This document shows, piece by piece, positions 58,025-64,000 of a stretch of 64,000 nt of DNA. Under the pieces are notes generated by a model. The model saw only the letters and a list, made by a program, of their open reading frames with translations. It did no database searches and was not told the DNA's origin. The stretch is from an uncultured Prochlorococcus sp. (lineage in GTDB: Bacteria > Cyanobacteriota > Cyanobacteriia > PCC-6307 > Cyanobiaceae). The translations under genes were made by a program, and so were the position numbers. Location of the stretch: NCBI RefSeq assembly GCF_902626525.1, contig NZ_CACOFR010000002.1, positions 1-64,000 on the forward strand, read 5' to 3'. The first letter of the stretch is position 1. Each line of letters begins with the position of its first letter.

Positions 58025-58153
58025 CTAAATTCTTTCGCTCCAATAAACAATTGCTCCAAAAGCCTCTAATTGCAGTCTCCTATGCTTTGCTTCTCTTAGG
58101 GAAACTATCTCTTTAGATCTTTTGCCGTTCAAAAGCCATTCAATTATTACCAA
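58025..58153 (-). CDS. Small ORF upstream of psbA (42 aa), unrecognised
   Basis: A 42-codon frame starts at TTG 58153, with GAGGA placed 6 nt upstream (a good Shine-Dalgarno spacing), and ends TAG at 58025-58027. The peptide starts MVIIEWLLNGKRSKEIVSLR and is basic and helical, with two tryptophans. Its mixed codon composition is less A/T-run-rich than the intergenic DNA around it. It is convergent with the aspartoacylase-like gene and divergent from psbA. I do not know the family and do not propose a function. Confidence 0.5.
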   Translation of the reverse strand: MVIIEWLLNGKRSKEIVSLREAKHRRLQLEAFGAIVYWSERI

Positions 58154-58338
58154 GTTAAATCCTCAATAACAAAGAAAATATTAAGACATCGAGGTTATAT
58201 TCTCATATTTTCAAAAAATAAATTTACTTTCAAAAAAATTAAATACACATTTTTAACGATTTTGGTTTAAAATCTTCTCAGCGGATTTATTCCGTTTTTA
58301 TTTACACGTCTCACTTTAGAGACATATTTTACGAACTC
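58154..58338 (+). promoter_or_regulatory. psbA upstream region and 5' leader
   Basis: This 185-nt gap separates the small ORF from psbA. A candidate -10, TAAAAT (58268-58273), would start the transcript near 58280 and give a leader of about 60 nt. A small hairpin, CGGA-N5-TCCG (58282-58294), would lie at the very 5' end of the leader and could stabilise the mRNA. No convincing -35 or paired HLR1 (RpaB) box is visible. Confidence 0.4.
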
Positions 58339-59421
58339 ATGACAACTATTCAGCAGCAGCGTTCTTCGCTGTTAAAAGGTTGGCCACAGTTTTGTGAGTG
58401 GGTAACATCAACTAACAATAGAATTTATGTTGGTTGGTTCGGCGTCTTAATGATCCCATGCCTACTTGCAGCAGCGGCTTGCTTCATCGTTGCATTCATC
58501 GCAGCACCACCAGTAGACATCGACGGAATTAGAGAGCCAGTTGCTGGTTCATTCCTATATGGAAACAACATCATCTCAGGTGCAGTTGTTCCTTCATCTA
58601 ACGCTATTGGTCTACACTTCTACCCAATTTGGGAAGCAGCAACTGTAGATGAGTGGTTATACAACGGTGGTCCTTACCAGCTTGTAATTTTCCATTTCCT
58701 AATTGGTATCTCAGCATACATGGGAAGACAGTGGGAACTTTCATACCGTTTAGGTATGCGTCCTTGGATCTGTGTTGCATACTCTGCACCAGTTTCAGCT
58801 GCTTTCGCAGTATTCCTTGTATATCCATTCGGTCAAGGTTCATTCTCTGACGGAATGCCTTTAGGTATCTCTGGAACATTCAACTTCATGTTCGTTTTCC
58901 AAGCAGAGCACAACATTCTTATGCACCCATTCCATATGGCTGGTGTTGCTGGTATGTTCGGAGGATCTTTATTCTCAGCTATGCACGGTTCACTTGTTAC
59001 TTCATCTCTAATCAGAGAAACAACTGAGACAGAATCTCAGAACTATGGTTACAAGTTCGGACAAGAAGAAGAAACATATAACATCGTTGCAGCTCATGGC
59101 TACTTCGGTCGTTTGATCTTCCAATATGCAAGTTTTAATAACAGCAGAAGTCTTCACTTCTTCTTAGCTGTATTCCCAGTTGTTTGTGTATGGTTAACTT
59201 CAATGGGTATCTGCACAATGGCATTCAACCTTAACGGTTTCAACTTCAACCAATCAGTTGTTGATGCAAACGGTAAGATTGTTCCTACATGGGGTGACGT
59301 TCTTAACAGAGCAAACCTAGGTATGGAAGTAATGCACGAGCGTAACGCTCACAACTTCCCACTTGATCTAGCAGCAGCTGAGTCTACAACAGTAGCTCTT
59401 TCAGCTCCAGCTATCGGTTAA
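58339..59421 (+). CDS. psbA: Photosystem II D1 protein
   Basis: D1 binds the water-splitting cluster, P680, pheophytin and QB. The 360-residue protein has [20 protein letters not shown], five membrane helices, the redox tyrosine in [20 protein letters not shown], and the C-terminus HNFPLDLA followed by a 15-residue extension that is cleaved to expose the Ala carboxylate. The N-terminus is one residue longer than Synechocystis D1. Codon use differs strikingly from neighbours, with mostly TTC for Phe and AAC for Asn, as expected for a very highly expressed gene. A strong terminator follows. Confidence 0.99.
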   Translation: MTTIQQQRSSLLKGWPQFCEWVTSTNNRIYVGWFGVLMIPCLLAAAACFIVAFIAAPPVDIDGIREPVAGSFLYGNNIISGAVVPSSNAIGLHFYPIWEAATVDEWLYNGGPYQLVIFHFLIGISAYMGRQWELSYRLGMRPWICVAYSAPVSAAFAVFLVYPFGQGSFSDGMPLGISGTFNFMFVFQAEHNILMHPFHMAGVAGMFGGSLFSAMHGSLVTSSLIRETTETESQNYGYKFGQEEETYNIVAAHGYFGRLIFQYASFNNSRSLHFFLAVFPVVCVWLTSMGICTMAFNLNGFNFNQSVVDANGKIVPTWGDVLNRANLGMEVMHERNAHNFPLDLAAAESTTVALSAPAIG

Positions 59422-59442
59422 GCTTAAAGTTCTTAATTTTAC

Positions 59443-59468
59443 AAGCCCCCTTTTGGGGGTTTTTTTTT
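59443..59468 (+). terminator. Rho-independent terminator of psbA
   Basis: A CCCCC/GGGGG stem extended by A-T pairs, with a TTTT loop (59443-59462), is followed by nine T residues. It is the strongest unidirectional terminator in the window, as expected behind the most heavily transcribed gene. Confidence 0.95.
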
Positions 59469-59528
59469 GTTAAATTTTCAATTGGTTTCATATAATGTTT
59501 ATATATAGACAAAACATTTGATATTTCT

Positions 59529-60629
59529 ATGAGTAGTAGTTTTGGAAAAATTTTTCGTGTAAGTACTTTTGGAGAATCGCATGGCGGTGCAGTAGGAGTT
59601 ATCCTTGATGGATGTCCTCCGAAGTTAAAAATAAATGTAAATATAGTACAAAATGAATTAGATCGTCGCAGACCTGGACAAAGCGATATTACGACACCCA
59701 GAAAGGAAGAAGATAAAATTGAAATACTAAGTGGAATAAAGGAAGGTGTAACACTTGGAACTCCAATAGCGATGTTGGTTAGAAATAAGGACCAAAGACC
59801 TGGAGACTATAATAATTTGGAACAAATATTTAGACCATCACATGCGGATGGTACCTATCATCTTAAATATGGAATTCAGGCGGTTTCTGGTGGAGGAAGA
59901 GCCTCTGCAAGAGAAACAATTGGTAGAGTGGCAGCTGGTGCTATAGCAAAACAATTATTAAAGAATTTTTGTAACACTGAAATATTATCTTGGGTAAAGC
60001 GTATACATGATATTGATTCTGATATAAATAAAGAAAAGATATCTCTAACAAAAATAGATTCCAATATTGTTCGATGTCCTGATGAAAAGGTTGCAGCTGA
60101 AATGATTAAGAGAATTAAGGAATTAAAGCGACAAGGAGACTCTTGTGGAGGTGTTATTGAATGTCTTGTAAAAAATGTACCTTCTGGTTTAGGAATGCCT
60201 GTTTTTGATAAATTAGAGGCTGATTTAGCGAAGGCATTGATGTCTTTACCTGCTACGAAAGGTTTTGAAATAGGTTCGGGTTTTGCTGGAACTTATTTAA
60301 AAGGGAGTGAACACAATGATTCATTCATTAAGTCAGATGATATTAGTAAGTTAAGAACAATATCTAATAATTCAGGAGGTATACAGGGAGGAATAAGTAA
60401 TGGAGAAAATATTGAGATGAAGATTGCTTTTAAACCTACAGCAACCATTGGGAAAGAACAAAAAACAGTAAACACTGAGGGGAAAGAAGTATTGATGAAG
60501 GCGAGAGGCAGACATGATCCGTGTGTTCTACCAAGAGCAGTTCCCATGGTTGATGCAATGGTAGCTTTAGTACTTGCTGATCACTTGCTTCTTAATCATG
60601 CGCAATGCGGTTTAATCAAAAATTTTTAG
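59529..60629 (+). CDS. aroC: Chorismate synthase
   Basis: AroC makes chorismate from EPSP with reduced FMN as cofactor. The 366-residue protein has the N-terminal [77 protein letters not shown] and the C-terminal [20 protein letters not shown]. All FMN and phosphate motifs are present. Chorismate feeds menF and trpG elsewhere in the window. The 3' end overlaps convergent eda-like by 14 nt. Confidence 0.98.
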   Translation: MSSSFGKIFRVSTFGESHGGAVGVILDGCPPKLKINVNIVQNELDRRRPGQSDITTPRKEEDKIEILSGIKEGVTLGTPIAMLVRNKDQRPGDYNNLEQIFRPSHADGTYHLKYGIQAVSGGGRASARETIGRVAAGAIAKQLLKNFCNTEILSWVKRIHDIDSDINKEKISLTKIDSNIVRCPDEKVAAEMIKRIKELKRQGDSCGGVIECLVKNVPSGLGMPVFDKLEADLAKALMSLPATKGFEIGSGFAGTYLKGSEHNDSFIKSDDISKLRTISNNSGGIQGGISNGENIEMKIAFKPTATIGKEQKTVNTEGKEVLMKARGRHDPCVLPRAVPMVDAMVALVLADHLLLNHAQCGLIKNF

Positions 60630-61287
60630 TTTTGTTCAATAAATTATATTTATCCTTAATTTTATGATTTTTGAGCCATTCGTATATTTTTGGATCAAAT
60701 TTTTTATTTTTGATACCTTTATCTCCAATTACGATTGCTTTATATCCTAAAGATTTATAAGTTTTCAAATCATTGATTGATAGGCCTCCAGCAGCAATGA
60801 AATCAATATTTTTATAGTTGAGTATATTAATTGAATTATCTTTACTTTTTATTGGATAAATTTTGATAATGTTGCAATTTAACTTTATTGCTTCTTCAAG
60901 ATCTTTTAAATTTTTAATCCCAGGAATTAACAAATAATTTTTTGACTTCGCATAACTGAAAAGATCTTTGTCCCAAAATTTCATCATAGAAAAATTTAAT
61001 CCAATTTTTAAAGAATCTTCTATTGAACGCTTATCAACTATGGAGGCAGAGCCTAAATTAATTTTTGGATATTTAATTTTGATATCTGATACAAAATCTA
61101 ACCATTTTTCATTGTTAGAATAACTTATTTCAATATTCTTTAATCCTAATTTTATTAAGCTTTCTAATTCACAAAAAAATGAATTTCTTATAAGGGTATT
61201 TGAGTAAATATTATCTTCAGGCTTTATAAGTAAAAAGAAGTATTCTTTTTTCAATATCTCAGAAAAAGAATCTTCTTTATAATTCAT
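60616..61287 (-). CDS. KDPG/KHG aldolase-like protein, divergent
   Basis: The 223-residue protein has the TIM-barrel pattern of KDPG aldolase (Eda). The catalytic glutamate is in NIEISY (E53), the Schiff-base lysine in NIIKIYPIK (K142), and the [11 protein letters not shown] phosphate loop near the C-terminus. However, GAGT-VL is replaced by LGSASIVD, the ISPG strand by SMMKFWD, and the TLRT arginine by SYSN. Eda would be the last step of the Entner-Doudoroff route reported in cyanobacteria; the losses leave activity uncertain. It follows ftsH by 21 nt. Confidence 0.7.
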   Translation of the reverse strand: MNYKEDSFSEILKKEYFFLLIKPEDNIYSNTLIRNSFFCELESLIKLGLKNIEISYSNNEKWLDFVSDIKIKYPKINLGSASIVDKRSIEDSLKIGLNFSMMKFWDKDLFSYAKSKNYLLIPGIKNLKDLEEAIKLNCNIIKIYPIKSKDNSINILNYKNIDFIAAGGLSINDLKTYKSLGYKAIVIGDKGIKNKKFDPKIYEWLKNHKIKDKYNLLNKTKNF

Positions 61288-61308
61288 TAAAAATTTAATG
61301 TTTTAAAA

Positions 61309-63162
61309 CTAAATATAGTTTGCAACTTTAGCTTCTGATCGGTTAAGTAAATCTTGTATATCTTCAGTATCTATCGTTTCTCTTTCAATAAGCATTTGAG
61401 CCATTTCATCTAAGACAGCTCTATTGTCTGTTAAAACTTTTGTAGCTCTCTTGTAGGCTATGTCAACAAGCTCTGCAACTTCTTCATCAATTGTTGCAGC
61501 TGTATCTTCTGAAAAATCTCTTGTAGAACTCATATCTCTTCCAAGAAACATTCCACCTTGAGATTGGCCTAATGCGACTGGACCTATTTTCTCACTCATC
61601 CCAAATTTAGTGATCATTTGTCTTGCTACATTAGCAACTTGTTGTAAATCGTTTGATGCTCCAGTTGTTACTTCTTCTTCTCCATATACTATTTCTTCAG
61701 CGACTCTTCCACCAAGGGCTACAGCCATTTGATTTTGAAGATAAGAACGCGAGTATAGACCTGATTCTAATCTTTCTTCACTTGGAGTAAAAAAGGTTAG
61801 ACCCCCAGCTTGCCCTCTAGGAATTATTGAAACTTTTGCTACAGGGTCATAATCAGGCATTAATGCTCCTACAATTGCGTGACCAGCTTCATGATAAGCA
61901 ACTAATTCTTTTTTCTTATCACTAATTACTCTATCTTTCTTTTCTGGTCCAGCCATAACTCTTTCAATTGCATCACCCACTTCATCATTGCTTACTTTAT
62001 CAAGGTCTTTTCTAGCTGCAAGTATTGCTGCTTCATTAAGTAGATTTGCTAAATCTGCCCCTGTAAATCCTGGAGTTCTTCTTGCAACTTTATCTAAATC
62101 AACATCTTTTGAAAGGGTTTTATCTTTAGCATGAACATTTAATATTTGTAATCTTCCAGCATAATCTGGTCTATCTACTGTTACCTGTCTATCAAATCTT
62201 CCTGGACGCAATAAAGCTGAATCTAATACATCAGGTCTATTAGTAGCGGCAACAATAATTATTCCAGAATTTCCTTCGAAACCGTCCATTTCGGTGAGAA
62301 GTTGGTTTAGAGTTTGTTCTCTTTCATCATTTCCTCCACCCATACCAGCACCTCTTTGTCTTCCAACTGCATCAATTTCGTCGATAAAAACAATACAAGG
62401 AGCATTCTTTTTGGCTTGTTCAAAAAGATCTCTAACTCTGCTAGCTCCAACACCAACAAACATTTCTACAAATTCTGAGCCAGATATAGAGAAAAAAGGA
62501 ACACCTGCTTCTCCAGCTACTGCTTTGGCTAATAAGGTTTTTCCTGTACCAGGAGGACCAACTAGGAGAACACCTTTTGGAATTTTTGCTCCGACTGCAG
62601 TGAATCTATCGGGACTCTTAAGAAAATCTACAACTTCAGTTAATTCTAATTTTGCACCTTCTACACCAGCAACATCTGAAAAAGTAACTTGTGTGGATGG
62701 TTCCATTTGAAGTCTGGCTTTACTCTTTCCAAAACTCATGGCAGGGTTACCACCACCTGCGTTTCCGCTTTGAGATCTTCTGAAGAGAAAAAATAATCCT
62801 CCAATCAAAAGTACTGGGAAGATTAGACTACTCACAGCCTGTTGCCATGGGTTAGATAACTTTGTAGGAGTAACAGCTATATCAACATTATTTTCGGTTA
62901 GGATTTTTAATAAATCTTTGTCAGGAGCTAAATTAACTTCAGATCTACTTCCATCATTTTCTACAACTTGAGCAGTTGCGTTATCTGGAGAAATCAAGAC
63001 TCTGCTAATTTCTTTATCTTGAACAGCCTCTATAAAATCACTATACCTTAGGGTTTTTGTAGCATTATCAGTATTAGGTTTATCAAAAGCAGAAGTCCCT
63101 ATGAAAATGATAGTAATTACAGCTAGGACATAAAGTCCTACGTTTCTCCAACGTTTATTCAC
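61309..63162 (-). CDS. ftsH: ATP-dependent zinc metalloprotease FtsH
   Basis: FtsH is a membrane-anchored AAA+ protease; in cyanobacteria it removes photodamaged D1. The 617-residue protein has two transmembrane helices (about 7-24 and 110-127), Walker A GPPGTGKT (202-209), Walker [13 protein letters not shown], the SRH region [18 protein letters not shown], and the zinc motif HEAGH (424-428) with the third ligand in [10 protein letters not shown]. Four FtsH paralogs exist in model cyanobacteria; which one this is was not resolved. psbA lies 1.9 kb away but on the opposite strand. Confidence 0.97.
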   Translation of the reverse strand: MNKRWRNVGLYVLAVITIIFIGTSAFDKPNTDNATKTLRYSDFIEAVQDKEISRVLISPDNATAQVVENDGSRSEVNLAPDKDLLKILTENNVDIAVTPTKLSNPWQQAVSSLIFPVLLIGGLFFLFRRSQSGNAGGGNPAMSFGKSKARLQMEPSTQVTFSDVAGVEGAKLELTEVVDFLKSPDRFTAVGAKIPKGVLLVGPPGTGKTLLAKAVAGEAGVPFFSISGSEFVEMFVGVGASRVRDLFEQAKKNAPCIVFIDEIDAVGRQRGAGMGGGNDEREQTLNQLLTEMDGFEGNSGIIIVAATNRPDVLDSALLRPGRFDRQVTVDRPDYAGRLQILNVHAKDKTLSKDVDLDKVARRTPGFTGADLANLLNEAAILAARKDLDKVSNDEVGDAIERVMAGPEKKDRVISDKKKELVAYHEAGHAIVGALMPDYDPVAKVSIIPRGQAGGLTFFTPSEERLESGLYSRSYLQNQMAVALGGRVAEEIVYGEEEVTTGASNDLQQVANVARQMITKFGMSEKIGPVALGQSQGGMFLGRDMSSTRDFSEDTAATIDEEVAELVDIAYKRATKVLTDNRAVLDEMAQMLIERETIDTEDIQDLLNRSEAKVANYI

Positions 63163-63208
63163 GATAAAAAATGTTCAATAAATCTATAATACTAATAATA
63201 AAACAATA

Positions 63209-64000
63209 TTAAGACCTTCTTAGAACATCTACTACACTTTTAAAGGCAAACCATTCGGGAATTGGTTCCCCATTTCTCAATTTTTTTCTAAATTCTGTCC
63301 CACTGAGTTTCATTATTTGATAGTTAAATTTCTTTGCTTCTTCAGCTGTAATATAGCCTTTTTCCCTTGTATATACTAAATTTTTTGAAGGAACAGTTTG
63401 CATCATTAATTCGGATGCACATTTATTTGCAAAATTCTGGGCTTCATAAGGACCATAAAAGTCTTCGCCAGTTGATGAGGACTTACAACCAGCCATATCT
63501 CTACCAATTATAAAATGTGTGCAGCCATAATTCCTTCTAATAATCATATGTTGAAGAGCTTCTCTAGGCCCTGCCATATGCATTGAATAAGGTAAAAATG
63601 CCCATTTTATTTTCTCATCAGATATTTCCTCTTCCAATTTTTTATATGTCAAATATCGAACTTTACCAGGAATATCATCTTGTTGTGTGGGGCCACAAGT
63701 TGGATGTACCAATACAACTGCATTATTAGAGACATTATTTGAATGTAAAGCATTAGAAAATAATTCATAATGTGCTCTATGAATTGGATTTCTGCATTGA
63801 AATGCAACTACATCATAATTTGACGGAAGTGTAGCTCTTACTTCTTCAGGGGTTTTGCATGGAAACTCTCTAATTGGAAGTTCGAAACCGTAAATTTTTC
63901 CTCCAATATAAAATCTTCCTCGCTCATTAAAAATCATATTGACAGCAGGGTGATCTAAAGAATTAGTTCCATAACAAAGTTCAGCCTCCAATGATTTGTC
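63209..64000 (-). CDS. sat: ATP sulfurylase, C-terminal part; runs off the window edge
   Basis: The open frame continues past base 64000, so about 263 C-terminal residues are visible; typical ATP sulfurylase has about 390. The visible part has QCRNPIHRAHYEL (the QxRNPxHRxH nucleotide motif), VHPTCGPTQQDD, MHMAGPREALQHMIIRRNYG, and GRDMAGCKSS. It adenylates sulfate to APS for cysC, located 60 kb away at the other end of the window. The start codon suggested at 63991 (TTG) is internal. A 46-nt gap separates it from ftsH. Confidence 0.96.
   Translation of the reverse strand, partial: DKSLEAELCYGTNSLDHPAVNMIFNERGRFYIGGKIYGFELPIREFPCKTPEEVRATLPSNYDVVAFQCRNPIHRAHYELFSNALHSNNVSNNAVVLVHPTCGPTQQDDIPGKVRYLTYKKLEEEISDEKIKWAFLPYSMHMAGPREALQHMIIRRNYGCTHFIIGRDMAGCKSSSTGEDFYGPYEAQNFANKCASELMMQTVPSKNLVYTREKGYITAEEAKKFNYQIMKLSGTEFRKKLRNGEPIPEWFAFKSVVDVLRRS

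Noticed and set aside
58201-58260. HLR1 (RpaB-binding) box upstream of psbA.
   Set aside because: Only an isolated half-site-like TTTACTTT is visible; a paired direct repeat with correct spacing is not present.

Overview
The window looks like ordinary core chromosome from a marine picocyanobacterium, most likely a high-light Prochlorococcus. The DNA is strongly AT-rich and genes are packed almost end to end. The content fits oxygenic photosynthesis with a reduced gene set: psbA (D1), chlM, hemB, ndhH, a phylloquinone cluster, CP12, a bicarbonate-uptake operon, and SUI1-like, DUF3285, Ycf29-like and ClpB2-like proteins. I found no rRNA, tRNA, insertion sequence, prophage, CRISPR or toxin-antitoxin system. 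The organism call is inference from gene content and composition; I could not align the sequence to a genome.

Layout. 1-7.3 kb: a cut-off membrane-anchored protein, a rhodanese, trpB, SUI1, cysC, purE, chlM, a LuxR-type response regulator, a cysteine desulfurase and rsmH. 7.3-13.6 kb: ndhH and a phylloquinone block (DHNA-CoA thioesterase, menE-menC-menA overlapping by 4 nt, divergent menF). 13.6-17.7 kb: gshB-grxC facing prfB (with an intact programmed frameshift), then DUF3285, ybeY, dgkA and trpG. 17.7-30 kb: a metallo-hydrolase, hisC-argS, nadC, mnmE, DUF2062, a RelA/SpoT enzyme, a lone double-ATPase ABC protein, and rluD-rbgA. 30-36.4 kb: pgk, a secreted unknown, murG, a CobD-like aminotransferase, pyrD and rnhA. 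36.4-39.7 kb: the secE-nusG-rplK-rplA-[L10 leader]-rplJ-rplL series. 39.7-46 kb: clpB2, eno, a UbiB-type kinase and a coiled-coil protein. 46.3-50.3 kb: a thioredoxin-reductase-like flavoprotein without a recognisable NADPH site, then the operon bicA-sbtA-sbtB-like. 50.4-57.9 kb: hemB, a VOC protein, mutS2, obgE, a 60-aa unknown, CP12, a GST and an aspartoacylase-like protein. 58-64 kb: an extra 42-codon ORF, psbA with a strong terminator, aroC, a divergent KDPG-aldolase-like protein, ftsH, and the C-terminal two thirds of ATP sulfurylase.

How the genes work together. Carbon: BicA and SbtA bring in bicarbonate under a PII-like partner, CP12 gates the Calvin cycle, and Pgk, enolase and the Eda-like protein sit in central carbon flow. 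Photosystems: chlM and hemB supply tetrapyrrole, the men genes supply the photosystem I quinone, NdhH is part of NDH-1, and psbA and ftsH supply and turn over D1. Sulfur and redox: ATP sulfurylase and APS kinase, cysteine desulfurase, GshB, glutaredoxin and the TrxR-like protein. Most other genes serve translation and ribosome assembly.

The items most worth a second look are the TrxR-like protein without NADPH motifs, the three-gene bicarbonate operon with a short PII-like protein, the L10 leader with an extra long helix, the 42-codon ORF upstream of psbA, and the divergent Eda. I did not see a clearly new multi-gene system.
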